A DNA stretch of 64,000 nt from Thermoflavifilum thermophilum (GTDB taxonomy: Bacteria; Bacteroidota; Bacteroidia; Chitinophagales; Chitinophagaceae): the NCBI RefSeq assembly GCF_900116565.1, contig NZ_FPCJ01000001.1, positions 1,054,001-1,118,000 of the forward strand. Reading direction: 5' to 3'. The translations under genes were made by a program, and so were the position numbers. The notes beneath the pieces were generated by a model, which was not told the origin of the DNA, ran no database searches, and saw nothing but the letters and a program-made list of their open reading frames with translations. Positions 10,104-19,690 of the stretch are shown in pieces. Numbering within the stretch: the first letter of the stretch is position 1; every line of letters starts with the position of its first letter.

Positions 10104-10742
10104 CTACATCGAAGCAGCCAGATCTTCATCCGAACCAATGAGGAATTCTTCCAGTATTTCCCATCCACGTCCATCGTGGCGTAAAAAGTAAAAATGATTG
10201 ACATCAAAGCTGGCTTCAAACGGACGATGTTCAAAATCAGGCCAGGCCCGTTCAAACTGTTCGGGCGTCATGTCCTTATAGGCTATGGTCAGATGAGGAG
10301 AAAAAGTGGAACGCGCCAGCAAATGGCTAAAACCAAATTCTTTCCGCAAAAAATTCATCAAGTTCTTGTGCAGCAATGCAAAATCATGATTGAGCTCCAC
10401 ATTGATGAAGATCACCGGGCTTACCTTGTTGGGAAAGCATCCGAATCCGTTAAGCCTCACCTGAAAAGGCTTCTGGGTGGCAGCAAATGAAGTGAGCAAA
10501 TCAAAAAAAGCGGGCTCCATCGTGGGCGGAGCCTTGAAGGGATTCTGCAACGTAATGTGCGGCAGAATGCGCAACGCATATTGCGGCCCGTAGGTATCAG
10601 CAAATTCCTGCTTGATCTGGGTAATTTGCTGCGAAAGTGACGGGGGAGGTAATATCCCGATAAAATAAAGCCTGTTTTTGATTTTCTTCGGCTTGAAGCG
10701 ATTTTGTGAAATCGGCCGTCTGATTGGTTTTCTCGGTCTCAT
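10104..10742 (-). CDS. 2'-5' RNA ligase/phosphodiesterase-like (2H) protein
   Basis: A 212-residue member of the 2H phosphoesterase superfamily. The two catalytic H-x-T/S-hydrophobic motifs are present: HITL in ILPHITLQNPF and HLTI in FSPHLTIAYKD. Members act on 2'-5' or cyclic phosphodiester ends of RNA. The first ~25 residues are an Arg/Lys-rich extension, possibly RNA-binding, or the start may lie further downstream. It stands alone between a terminator and a 330-base region without a recognised gene. Confidence 0.85.
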   Translation of the reverse strand: MRPRKPIRRPISQNRFKPKKIKNRLYFIGILPPPSLSQQITQIKQEFADTYGPQYALRILPHITLQNPFKAPPTMEPAFFDLLTSFAATQKPFQVRLNGFGCFPNKVSPVIFINVELNHDFALLHKNLMNFLRKEFGFSHLLARSTFSPHLTIAYKDMTPEQFERAWPDFEHRPFEASFDVNHFYFLRHDGRGWEILEEFLIGSDEDLAASM

Positions 10743-11072
10743 GTGTGTGCGTAGGTTTAATCATGAAAAAAATACCCCTCGTGCTGGGGCAAAGAATTGA
10801 CCCTTGTTTTCAGGTGAAAACACCCCATAAACAAACGTTTCTTGACTGCAAGCAAAACCATAAGGAGGATCAGGAAATTGCAACTTCCTTTGAAGCCGGA
10901 AGGCTGGAAGGCAAATGCCGGGGCAACAGTATTTACCGGTTTCCATAAACATGGCATCCTTATTACAAATCGAGGTAAATCAGGTTATCAGGTTTTATAT
11001 CCTCTTCAGGAAATATGAGTAAATGTAAAAAATATCTGTATTTCTATCCAGCGTTTGAAGCAATTTTTTTAT
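10743..11072. other. 330-base stretch without a recognised gene
   Basis: Only short weak reading frames lie here, on both strands, and none resembles a known protein. The stretch contains an 18-base palindrome (10805-10822) and an AAGGAGGA run (10861-10868) with no convincing start codon after it. No tRNA or riboswitch was recognised. Confidence 0.4.
10805..10822. repeat. 18-base inverted repeat
   Basis: TGTTTTCA-GG-TGAAAACA is a perfect 8-2-8 inverted repeat, upstream of the divergently read 2'-5' RNA ligase-like gene (start 10742). It could be an operator. A role as hairpin is less likely because the centre is only two bases. Confidence 0.45.
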
Positions 11073-11786
11073 TCAATCAAATAACTCAAAATGAATGTAT
11101 TGCCGTTCATACCCCATCTGTGCGATTCGCTGCCGGGCTTCGTTAATCATAGCCCGCCATCCACAAAGATAAAAATGAGCTGGTTTTCTATCGGCCGCTA
11201 ACTCTTCATAAATAGCATGCACGTAACCCATACGCCCTTCCCATTGCTCCCGCGACAGGGTGGGGATATAATGCAGCCCCGGGATCTCGCGTTCCAGCTG
11301 TTTCATTTCTTCGTAATACAGAATATCTTTCTGCGTCCGGGTACCGAAAATGCAATAAATCTGCTGATGCGGTATCTGATGTTTTTTGATGTAATGCAGC
11401 ATGGATCGAAAAGGGGCAATACCTGTGCCGGTGGATATGAAAAACAGGTCCCGGTCAATAACCGGAGGCAGCGTGAATACCCCCTGGGGCCCCCGCAGCA
11501 ACACTTCTGTGCCCACCTGCACGTGGTTAAACAAATAATGGGTACCAGCCCCTCCTTCCAGCAGCACAATCACCAGTTCAATGGTGTTGCCATCAGGGGG
11601 TGAGGCAATGGAATAACTTCTCCATCGCTTGTTTTTTTGTTCATGAATGGGTAAGTCAAGTGTCACAAATTGTCCGGGCTTGAATACAAATTCCTCCACC
11701 TCGGGAATTTGAATCCAGAATCGGCGCGTGTTGTGTGTCTCCTGTTCAATACGGGTAAACACACCGGTTCTCCATGGCTCGGGCAT
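11073..11786 (-). CDS. Ferredoxin-NADP reductase-like flavoprotein
   Basis: A 237-residue FAD/NAD(P)-binding oxidoreductase of the ferredoxin reductase superfamily. An N-terminal beta-barrel carries the FAD motif RSYSIAS. The nucleotide-binding half has STGTGIAPFRSM and CGWRAMI. It lacks a 2Fe-2S domain, so it passes electrons to or from a separate partner such as ferredoxin. Whether it is the physiological ferredoxin-NADP reductase that would service KorA-reduced ferredoxin is inference. It diverges from mfd across 246 bases. Confidence 0.87.
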   Translation of the reverse strand: MPEPWRTGVFTRIEQETHNTRRFWIQIPEVEEFVFKPGQFVTLDLPIHEQKNKRWRSYSIASPPDGNTIELVIVLLEGGAGTHYLFNHVQVGTEVLLRGPQGVFTLPPVIDRDLFFISTGTGIAPFRSMLHYIKKHQIPHQQIYCIFGTRTQKDILYYEEMKQLEREIPGLHYIPTLSREQWEGRMGYVHAIYEELAADRKPAHFYLCGWRAMINEARQRIAQMGYERQYIHFELFD

Positions 11787-12014
11787 ATCAAATGATGGTT
11801 GGGTTAGCTAAATATTAAATTTTTAGAGCGGGCAAGATACAAAAAAACCTATTCGGGCCAAATGCAACCATACGCCCCTTGTTCGGACACCCGCATGGAA
11901 TCTGATTTTTCACAATTAAGTGTAAAACAAATAGCCATATACGATTATTCCGATTATCGTATGGATTCAAGATAATAGATGAATCAGGAATCAAAGGCAA
12001 GCGTAGAAAATTCG

Positions 12015-12022
12015 TAACTTTG
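12015..12022 (+). promoter_or_regulatory. -7 element (TAACTTTG) before mfd
   Basis: TAACTTTG is an exact consensus match and ends 10 bases before the mfd ATG, giving a very short leader. No TTTG -33 box was seen. Confidence 0.5.
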
Positions 12023-12032
12023 CCGCCGTTCG

Positions 12033-15000
12033 ATGGATCCGCAGGATGTGTTGCGCAGATTTCAGCATGATGACCGCCTTCAATCGCTGGCGGATCAGCT
12101 CTCCTCATCTTCTTCTGGAATTTTCTGTTTAACGGGACTTGCCGGCTCAGCCGCAGCGATGGTGGCAACCGTGCTTTGGAAAAACACATCTTTCAATCAT
12201 GTATTCATTTTAAATGATAAAGAAGAAGCGGCTTATTTCCACAACGATGTGGAGCAAATATCCCATGCGCTGGATGTATTCTTTTTCCCGGATTCGTTTA
12301 AATCTCCACGCCGGTTTGACCATGTGCAGAAAAGCCATATCATGCTGCGCACAGAAGCCTTGATGCATTTTTCAGAACCCGTAGCCCGTAAAAAAATATT
12401 GGTTACTTACCCGGAAGCCTTGCTGGAAAAAGTAGCTCCGCCCGAGCAATATACCCGGCACGCCATTGCTCTGGAAGTAGGACAGAGGTTGCAAGTAGAA
12501 ACCTTGATAGAACAACTGATTGGATTGGGGTTTGAGCGAACCGACTTTGTGTATGAGCCCGGCCAGGTAGCCATCCGCGGAGGTATCGTGGATATTTATT
12601 CTTTTGGAAATGAAAAGCCCTATCGCATTGAATTATTTGGAGATGAAATTGAATCCATACGCATTTTTGATCCGGAAACCCAGCTCAGTGAACGAAAAAT
12701 CAAACATGTTACCCTGTTACCCAATCTTGAAAATCCACAACTGGCAAGGGAACGGGTGAGCCTCATCACATTCCTATCCGCACCCACTATTTGGTGGGTA
12801 AAAGACCTGCAGTTTTTGCAAGATGCCTTGCGGCAGCATGAACACCTGATAGCAGAAAGCTTGCAACAACCCATCCATGCGGTAATGGATGAAGAATCCG
12901 GCAAAACACTTGTCTTCGAACGCAATGATTTCTGTCAGGCCGAAAACTGCATGCAACAACTATTTCAGCATCATCTGATTGAGTTTGGGAAGCGCCAGGG
13001 TCATCCGAAGGCCACACAGGTCTTCACTTTCCAGATGGAAGAACAGCCCAGCTTCAACCGGCAGTTTGAACTGTTAATTGACAACCTGAAACAGTACGAT
13101 CAGAAGAAATATGCTTTGCTGCTGGCTGCTGAAAATCCACGTCAGATTCAACGTCTGCAGGCTATCTTCGACGACCTTCAGGCAGGCATTGTCCTCACAC
13201 CTTTAACTGTAAATCTCAGCAAAGGTTTTGTGGACCATGATCACCAACTGGTATGCTACACCGATCATCAGATTTTTGAACGATATCATAAATACCATAT
13301 CCGCCAGGCTTACAGCAAAAACAAGGCACTCACGCTGAAAGCCCTGAAAGAACTGCAACCCGGTGATTATGTGGTACACATGGATCATGGCATCGGTATT
13401 TTCAGCGGACTGCAGAAAATAGAAGTAAATGGCCATGTACAGGAAGCCATTCGCATCATTTATAAAGACAACGATATCCTGTATGTAAACATCAATTCCC
13501 TCCACAAAATCAGCAAATACGTAGGCAAAGAAGGTACTACCCCCCGCATTCACAAGCTGGGAAGTGACACCTGGCAAAAACTAAAGGAAAAAACCAAATC
13601 AAAAGTCAAGGATATTGCGGCCGATCTCATCCGCCTGTATGCCGAACGCAAAGCCAAAAAAGGGTTTGCCCATTCACCCGATACCTATTTGCAACACGAG
13701 CTGGAAGCTTCGTTCATGTATGAAGATACGCCTGACCAAAGCAAAGCAACTGAAGATGTAAAACGAGATATGGAATCGCCCGAGCCGATGGATCGGTTGA
13801 TTTGCGGCGATGTGGGCTTTGGTAAAACAGAAGTGGCTATCCGTGCCGCCTTCAAAACCGTCGTAGATGGCAAACAGGCCGCCGTGTTGGTTCCTACCAC
13901 CATCCTGGCCTATCAGCACTACAAGACCTTTTCAGATCGTTTGCAAAATTTTCCCTGCACAGTCGATTATATCAATCGTTTCAAATCTGCCAAAGAGCGA
14001 AAGGAAACCCTGCAGAAACTAAAAGAAGGCAAAATTGATATCATCATTGGCACACATGCATTGCTGGGAAAAGACGTGGAATTTAAAGATCTGGGTCTTT
14101 TAATCATTGATGAAGAACAAAAATTTGGTGTAGCAGCCAAGGAAAAAATCAGACAGCTGAAAACCAACGTGGATACGCTGACGATGACCGCAACGCCAAT
14201 CCCGCGTACCCTGCAGTTTTCGCTGATGGGCGCCCGCGACCTGTCTATCATCAATACTCCTCCACCCAACCGCCAACCCATTGAAACCGAGATTATCCAG
14301 TTTGATGAACATGTGATACGGGATGCCATCTATTACGAAATAGAAAGAGGCGGCCAGGTGTTTTTTATCCACAACCGCGTGCAAAATATCGGTGAAATCA
14401 AAAACCTCATCCAGTCGCTTTGCCCCGATCTATCTATTGCAGTGGCACATGGTAAAATGGAAGGACATCAGCTGGAACAAGTGATCCTGGACTTCATGAA
14501 TCGCAAATACGATGTGCTGGTGTGTACCAATATTGTGGAAAGCGGGCTGGATATGCCCAATGTCAACACCATTATCATCCACAATGCCCATCAGTTTGGC
14601 TTGAGTGATTTGCATCAGCTTCGCGGCCGCGTAGGCAGGAGCAACAAAAAAGCATTTTGTTACCTGATTGCACCTCCTTTAAGCAGTTTACCGGCCGACA
14701 GCCGCAAGCGCCTGCAGGCTATTGAACAATTTACCGACCTGGGTAGCGGCTTTCAGATTGCTTTGCGTGATCTGGATATTCGTGGTGCAGGCAACCTGCT
14801 GGGTGCCGAACAAAGCGGATTCATGGCCGAAATGGGCATCGATATGTATCAAAAAATCCTTGATGAAGCCGTACGTGAATTGAAACAACATGAATTCCGC
14901 GATCTGTTTAAAGACCAGATGGAACGAGAAGCTGACTACGTGAGTGATTGTACGATTGATACCGATCTGGAAATCCTGATTCCAGATGACTATGTGGAAA

Positions 15001-15452
15001 ATATTGCCGAACGCCTGAACCTATACCAGGAACTGAATCAGATTGAAACAGACGAGAAACTCCAGGCTTTTGCTCATCAACTGGAAGACCGGTTTGGTCC
15101 TCTGCCCCAACCCGTCATGGACTTGCTTAAAGCCATGCGTTGCCGCTGGATGGGAGTAAAAGCCGGCTTTGAAAAAATGATTCTCAAAGAAGGTAAACTG
15201 AGATGTTATTTCAACAGCAATCCCGATTCTCCCTATTTTGAATCACCCACTTTTCAGCGCATCCTGCAATTTGTACAACAGGAAATGCACCAGGCAAGAT
15301 TGAAGCAAATCGGCAAAAACTTCATGCTTGTCATAGATCACATGCAAAGCATTGATGAACTGGAAAACCTGCTGACACGCATGATGCGCTTTATCCATCC
15401 CGATGAATATGCATCTCAAATGGAAAAAACAAAACCTGCCACAAGCCAGTAG
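12033..15452 (+). CDS. mfd: Transcription-repair coupling factor
   Basis: A 1139-residue ATP-dependent translocase that removes RNA polymerase stalled at DNA lesions and recruits UvrA. Domain order: an N-terminal UvrB-homology region, an RNA-polymerase-interacting CarD-like domain near residue 445 (PGDYVVHMDHGIGIF), RecG-like helicase motifs (Walker A GDVGFGKTE; the DEEQ box in IIDEEQKFGV; TATPIPRTLQF; QLRGRVGRS) and a C-terminal regulatory domain. Length is normal. It converges with the diacylglycerol kinase gene 16 bases later. Confidence 0.97.
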   Translation: MDPQDVLRRFQHDDRLQSLADQLSSSSSGIFCLTGLAGSAAAMVATVLWKNTSFNHVFILNDKEEAAYFHNDVEQISHALDVFFFPDSFKSPRRFDHVQKSHIMLRTEALMHFSEPVARKKILVTYPEALLEKVAPPEQYTRHAIALEVGQRLQVETLIEQLIGLGFERTDFVYEPGQVAIRGGIVDIYSFGNEKPYRIELFGDEIESIRIFDPETQLSERKIKHVTLLPNLENPQLARERVSLITFLSAPTIWWVKDLQFLQDALRQHEHLIAESLQQPIHAVMDEESGKTLVFERNDFCQAENCMQQLFQHHLIEFGKRQGHPKATQVFTFQMEEQPSFNRQFELLIDNLKQYDQKKYALLLAAENPRQIQRLQAIFDDLQAGIVLTPLTVNLSKGFVDHDHQLVCYTDHQIFERYHKYHIRQAYSKNKALTLKALKELQPGDYVVHMDHGIGIFSGLQKIEVNGHVQEAIRIIYKDNDILYVNINSLHKISKYVGKEGTTPRIHKLGSDTWQKLKEKTKSKVKDIAADLIRLYAERKAKKGFAHSPDTYLQHELEASFMYEDTPDQSKATEDVKRDMESPEPMDRLICGDVGFGKTEVAIRAAFKTVVDGKQAAVLVPTTILAYQHYKTFSDRLQNFPCTVDYINRFKSAKERKETLQKLKEGKIDIIIGTHALLGKDVEFKDLGLLIIDEEQKFGVAAKEKIRQLKTNVDTLTMTATPIPRTLQFSLMGARDLSIINTPPPNRQPIETEIIQFDEHVIRDAIYYEIERGGQVFFIHNRVQNIGEIKNLIQSLCPDLSIAVAHGKMEGHQLEQVILDFMNRKYDVLVCTNIVESGLDMPNVNTIIIHNAHQFGLSDLHQLRGRVGRSNKKAFCYLIAPPLSSLPADSRKRLQAIEQFTDLGSGFQIALRDLDIRGAGNLLGAEQSGFMAEMGIDMYQKILDEAVRELKQHEFRDLFKDQMEREADYVSDCTIDTDLEILIPDDYVENIAERLNLYQELNQIETDEKLQAFAHQLEDRFGPLPQPVMDLLKAMRCRWMGVKAGFEKMILKEGKLRCYFNSNPDSPYFESPTFQRILQFVQQEMHQARLKQIGKNFMLVIDHMQSIDELENLLTRMMRFIHPDEYASQMEKTKPATSQ

Positions 15453-15468
15453 ATGGTTATCGCATTGT

Positions 15469-15846
15469 TTACAAAGTCTTCAGTCTGGGAATAAATACCA
15501 GGCAAGCCACTACAACTGCTGTTATTGCTGCAATCAACACGGCAGCGGCGGCCACATCTTTAATGTATTTGGCCTGTACATTCCATTCCGGCGATACCTG
15601 ATCGGTTAATTTTTCTATGGCACTGTTGAAAGCTTCGGCGCACCACACCAGGCCTGTAGCCATCACCACAGCCAACCAGTCGGTGCGGCTGATATGTAAC
15701 CACAATCCTGCGGTTATCACCACAGCTGTTGCCAGCAAATGAATCCGCGCATTGTGTTCTTTGCAAATCAGCTGAAAAAGGCCCGCAAATGCAAACGCAA
15801 AGCTTTGTATCCGCGCCTTCAGCGAAAAAGATGAATGATTTTGCAT
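15469..15846 (-). CDS. dgkA: Diacylglycerol/undecaprenol kinase family protein
   Basis: A 125-residue integral membrane kinase of the DgkA family with three hydrophobic segments. The hallmark EAFNSAIEKLTD (family E-x-x-N-T/S-A-I-E-x-x-x-D) is present, with the acidic metal-binding residues intact. Gram-negative members recycle diacylglycerol and Gram-positive ones phosphorylate undecaprenol; which applies here is not decidable by eye. The symbol follows the family. Confidence 0.88.
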   Translation of the reverse strand: MQNHSSFSLKARIQSFAFAFAGLFQLICKEHNARIHLLATAVVITAGLWLHISRTDWLAVVMATGLVWCAEAFNSAIEKLTDQVSPEWNVQAKYIKDVAAAAVLIAAITAVVVACLVFIPRLKTL

Positions 15847-15933
15847 AACAGGCTATCTTATAGGACGAAACTAACGATTATGTGACTATGTGCCTATGAA
15901 AATCTCCTAAATTGCAAAATGGATTACCAACCT

Positions 15934-18423
15934 ATGTCGAAAAACCTGCTCTGTTTGGTAACCTTGCTGCTGGCCTGGGTGGTAGCTCCGGCCCAGCAAA
16001 TGATTGTGGCCGGACGCGTGCTCGACGCACATACTGGAGAAGCTCTCCCCTTCGCAGGTGTGCAGTTCAAAGGTACCGATGTAGGTGTCGTGGCCGACGA
16101 GAATGGTAGGTTTATATTCAGATTGGATCACTTGCCCTCCGATTCATTGCTGGCCAGTGTATTGGGCTATCACCGCATGATCATAGCCGTTAGACATGAT
16201 GCAGATTCCCAGTACATCGTCTTCCGGCTCGAACGTTCGGGTTATACCATGAACGAAATAGTGGTGCATGCCGGTGTGAATCCGGCATTAATTATCCTCC
16301 GCAAAATCATTCAGCGAAAACCCTATAACAATATGGACCGCTTTGAAAGCTACAAGGAAAAGGTGTACAACAAATTGGAATTTGATATCAACAAAATCGA
16401 TAAAAATAAATTTCTCCATTCCAAATTATTTCAGCCTTTTCAATTTGTGCTAAATAACGTTGATACTTCTGAAACAGGCGATATTTATCTCCCCATCCTT
16501 TTTACCGAAACTATTTCCGACTACTATTTCCAGCGCACCCCACACCGAACCAAAGAAATCATTATTGCCAGCAAAACATCCGGTATTCAGAATAAAAGCA
16601 TCACACGCTATCTGGGCACCATGTATCAGAATGTAAATGTGTATGATAATTTCATTCCTGTATTCGATAAAGAATTTGTGAGTCCTATTGCAAACATTGC
16701 TACTTTGTACTATGATTATCAGCTTGTAGACACACAATATATTGACGGTAGAAGATGTTTTCACATCACCTTTGTACCAAAAAGAAAAAATGAAAATGTA
16801 TTTACGGGTGATTTCTGGGTAAACGATACCACCTTTGCTATTCAGAAAATGAACCTGGAAGTTACTTCAAATGCCAATCTGAACTTCGTTTCCCGCGTAA
16901 GCCTGGTTCAGGAATACAAGCCTTACAACGATTCCGTTTGGTTTATATCAAAAGATAAATTTGTCGCCGACTTCTATACTCCGGTTGCCCGCAAACTTAC
17001 ATTCATCGGCCGAAAAACCACTTTGTATGAACCTTTAGCCATCAACGATACCGCTGCAACCAACATTTTCGACAATCCGCATTACAAAGACAATATTGTG
17101 GTGTTGCCAGATGCAAGAGACAGAAGCGACAGCTTCTGGACAGTTCATCGCTTCGAACCGCTCGCCCGTCAGGAAAAAGGCGTGTATGAAATGGTTGATT
17201 CGTTGCAGCACAATCCCACCTTTCAGAAATATTCACGTACGGTGCAGTTTCTGGTTACGGGCGTGAAAGAAGTAGGGCCGCTGGAATTCGGACCTTATTA
17301 TTACGAATTATCAGCCAATCATCTCGAAAATATTCGGCTGCGCCTGGATGTGGGTACCAATATAAATTTCAGCAAGAATATTTATCTCAGCAACTACTTG
17401 GCTTACGGAACTGCTGATCGCGCCTTCAAGGGACATGCATCGGCATTATGGATTCTGCATCGCAGGCCCCGCATTTATCTCTATGCTTCTTATACACACG
17501 ATCTGGACAATGGTGCGATTTATTATGATCAGATCAATACAGATAATATCTTCACTTTGGCCGTATATAAACCTGGCGTTACCCAGAAATTCGTGATGGT
17601 TGATGAAAAAAGAATGGAGTTTTATCACGAAGATTACAGCGGCTTTTCACAGCATATTACTTTCCTGAACCAGCAATTCTCGCCTTACGCTCCTTTGCCT
17701 ACCAAAGATGATTTTGCTATTGACGGCAAAACAGGTAATCCACTATCCAATTCAGAAATTTCTCTGGAATTGCGATATGCTTATCAGGAACAATTTCTGG
17801 AAGGCAATTATTACCGCATCAGCCTGGGAAGTGATTATCCCATCGTAGATGTAAAATTTACATTGGGCATGAAAGGTTTCTTAAGCGGGCAATATGCTTT
17901 CCAGAAAGTTGCAGCCAATATTTCAGATTACATGAGTATAGCTCCGTTCGGACATTTGTATTATAACTTTTTTGGTGGAAAGATTTACGGCACTTTGCCT
18001 TTTGTATTGCTGCAGGTACCACCTGGCAATAATCTGTATTATTACGACAAGTATGCATTTGATATGATGCAGCGCTATGAATTTCTTTGTGATGAATATG
18101 CCGGATTTATGATTGAGCACGAAGTGGGTGGTGGAATTTTTACATACATTCCTTTGCTGAATAAACTGAAGCTGCGCCAGTTCTGGACTGCCAAGGGCAT
18201 CATAGGCAATCTTTCCCAGGCCAATGCCCAACTCAATCTCGTAAATCAGGGACCATTCAAAACATTGCAGGGCAATCCTTATCTGGAATTAGGAACAGGA
18301 GTAGAGAATATCCTGCATTTCTTCCGCATTGATTTTGTATGGCGCGTAACACCCAAGATTCAGCCCACAGAATCTTACCATCACAACTTTGGTGTATTTG
18401 GCAGTGTTCAGCTTGATTTTTAA
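15934..18423 (+). CDS. DUF5686/carboxypeptidase-regulatory-like outer membrane protein
   Basis: About 829 residues from ATG 15934, which opens a clean signal peptide (MSKNLLCLVTLLLAWVVAPAQ); an in-frame ATG at 15919 adds five residues. After cleavage comes a CarboxypepD_reg-like beta-sandwich (AGRVLDAHTGEALPFAGVQF) as found at the N-terminus of TonB-linked receptors. A long DUF5686-type region rich in aromatic beta-strands follows, ending in a strand pattern (VFGSVQLDF, terminal aromatic) typical of outer-membrane barrels. Function unknown; a surface barrel is the likely location. The 3' end overlaps the convergent aminotransferase gene by 4 bases. Confidence 0.85.
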   Translation: MSKNLLCLVTLLLAWVVAPAQQMIVAGRVLDAHTGEALPFAGVQFKGTDVGVVADENGRFIFRLDHLPSDSLLASVLGYHRMIIAVRHDADSQYIVFRLERSGYTMNEIVVHAGVNPALIILRKIIQRKPYNNMDRFESYKEKVYNKLEFDINKIDKNKFLHSKLFQPFQFVLNNVDTSETGDIYLPILFTETISDYYFQRTPHRTKEIIIASKTSGIQNKSITRYLGTMYQNVNVYDNFIPVFDKEFVSPIANIATLYYDYQLVDTQYIDGRRCFHITFVPKRKNENVFTGDFWVNDTTFAIQKMNLEVTSNANLNFVSRVSLVQEYKPYNDSVWFISKDKFVADFYTPVARKLTFIGRKTTLYEPLAINDTAATNIFDNPHYKDNIVVLPDARDRSDSFWTVHRFEPLARQEKGVYEMVDSLQHNPTFQKYSRTVQFLVTGVKEVGPLEFGPYYYELSANHLENIRLRLDVGTNINFSKNIYLSNYLAYGTADRAFKGHASALWILHRRPRIYLYASYTHDLDNGAIYYDQINTDNIFTLAVYKPGVTQKFVMVDEKRMEFYHEDYSGFSQHITFLNQQFSPYAPLPTKDDFAIDGKTGNPLSNSEISLELRYAYQEQFLEGNYYRISLGSDYPIVDVKFTLGMKGFLSGQYAFQKVAANISDYMSIAPFGHLYYNFFGGKIYGTLPFVLLQVPPGNNLYYYDKYAFDMMQRYEFLCDEYAGFMIEHEVGGGIFTYIPLLNKLKLRQFWTAKGIIGNLSQANAQLNLVNQGPFKTLQGNPYLELGTGVENILHFFRIDFVWRVTPKIQPTESYHHNFGVFGSVQLDF

Positions 18424-19610
18424 TTACCCAGTACTTCTCTTACCGAATCCCGGATGACTTCGCAGGCCTGCTGAATTTGCTCATAGCTGATGATGAGCGG
18501 AGGCACAATGCGCATACAATGAGGAGCAAACAAATACCAGTCGGTAAACACGCCTTTTTCCCAGCATCGGCGAATGATTTGTTTATTGATTTCTGCTGAT
18601 TCAAATTCAATGGCTATCATCATCCCCCGGCTTCTGATTTTGCAGCCTGGCAATGATTGCAGATGGTGATGGAAAAGTTTTTCTTTTTCATAGACCTGCT
18701 CCCATAAACGCTCTTCCAGCAACACTTCCATAGCAGCCTTTCCGGCAGCACAACACAAAGGATGGCCTCCAAAAGTAGTGATATGGCCCAACACCGGATA
18801 ATGGGTTAATACCTGCATGATCTCCGCTGAAGCAATGAATGCTCCCAAAGGCAATCCACCACCCAATGCCTTGCCCAGGACCAGAATATCGGGCACGACG
18901 CCGAACTGTTCAAATGCCCAGAGCGTACCGTTTCTTCCAAAACCACATTGTACTTCATCTAAAATAAGCAGGGCACCATTTTGCTTGCATGCATCTGCCA
19001 ATGCCTGCATCCAGGCTGTATCCGGAACCACTACTCCCGCCTCGGCCTGAATGGTTTCCAGCACCACACATGCCGTCTGCTCATTGATCTGTTCAATCAC
19101 CTCATTTTCATTGTAATCAAACCGGAAAATGCCAGGCAGCAAAGGCCGATAGGCCTGTCGCCAGTATTCATCGCCTAACAGGCTCAATGCACCCTGCGTA
19201 GAACCATGATAACTTTTGTGAAAACAAAATATATGAGGCCTGCCGGTATAACGCTTGGCCAGCTTCATAGCCCCTTCTATGGCTTCTGCACCGGAATTGG
19301 TAAAATACACCTGCTGCAGGCTGGCGGGTAAATGACGCGCCAGCAGCTCAGCATACTGCACCTGCGGCGACTGGATTAGCTCACCATACACCATCACATG
19401 CAGATAATGCTCAGCCTGCTCCGCAATGGCTTGCAGCACGCGCGGATGGCGATGCCCGACATGACACACACTGATGCCCCCGATCAAATCCAGATACGAC
19501 TTCCCCGTTGCATCCCAAAGACAAGCACCCTCAGCTTTGCTAATTTCCCAGGCCAACGGTTCATCCGAGGTTTGCGCCAGATGCCTGAAAAACAATTCCC
19601 GGTGATTCAT
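18420..19610 (-). CDS. Class III PLP-dependent aminotransferase
   Basis: A 396-residue fold-type I aminotransferase of the acetylornithine/4-aminobutyrate group. Motifs: NSGAEAIEGAMKLAKRYTG for phosphate binding, HKSYHGST, ILDEVQCGFGRNG with the Asp that pairs with the PLP pyridine nitrogen, and the PLP Lys in LVLGKALGGGLPLGA. It transfers an omega-amino group from an unidentified donor. No arginine biosynthesis genes are adjacent, so a role as ArgD is unsupported. Its promoter shares a palindrome with that of the divergent carbonic anhydrase-like gene. Confidence 0.9.
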   Translation of the reverse strand: MNHRELFFRHLAQTSDEPLAWEISKAEGACLWDATGKSYLDLIGGISVCHVGHRHPRVLQAIAEQAEHYLHVMVYGELIQSPQVQYAELLARHLPASLQQVYFTNSGAEAIEGAMKLAKRYTGRPHIFCFHKSYHGSTQGALSLLGDEYWRQAYRPLLPGIFRFDYNENEVIEQINEQTACVVLETIQAEAGVVVPDTAWMQALADACKQNGALLILDEVQCGFGRNGTLWAFEQFGVVPDILVLGKALGGGLPLGAFIASAEIMQVLTHYPVLGHITTFGGHPLCCAAGKAAMEVLLEERLWEQVYEKEKLFHHHLQSLPGCKIRSRGMMIAIEFESAEINKQIIRRCWEKGVFTDWYLFAPHCMRIVPPLIISYEQIQQACEVIRDSVREVLGN

Positions 19611-19623
19611 AACCTGAATTCGA

Positions 19624-19641
19624 GTACTTTTGCAAAAGTAC
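19624..19641. promoter_or_regulatory. 18-base palindrome holding back-to-back -7 elements
   Basis: GTACTTTTGCAAAAGTAC is a perfect palindrome. It contains TACTTTTG on the plus strand (19625-19632, towards the carbonic anhydrase-like gene) and TACTTTTG on the minus strand (19633-19640, towards the aminotransferase). Both fit TAnnTTTG. The two promoters would therefore share adjacent recognition sites. Confidence 0.55.
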
Positions 19642-19690
19642 CATCATTCGCCGGGAATGGCATATATGATTAACCATTCAAACGCCTGAT

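Noticed and set aside
10757-10957. Short overlapping frames of about 60-70 codons on both strands
   Set aside because: No recognisable product or convincing ribosome-binding and promoter context; overlapping frames on both strands make coding unlikely.
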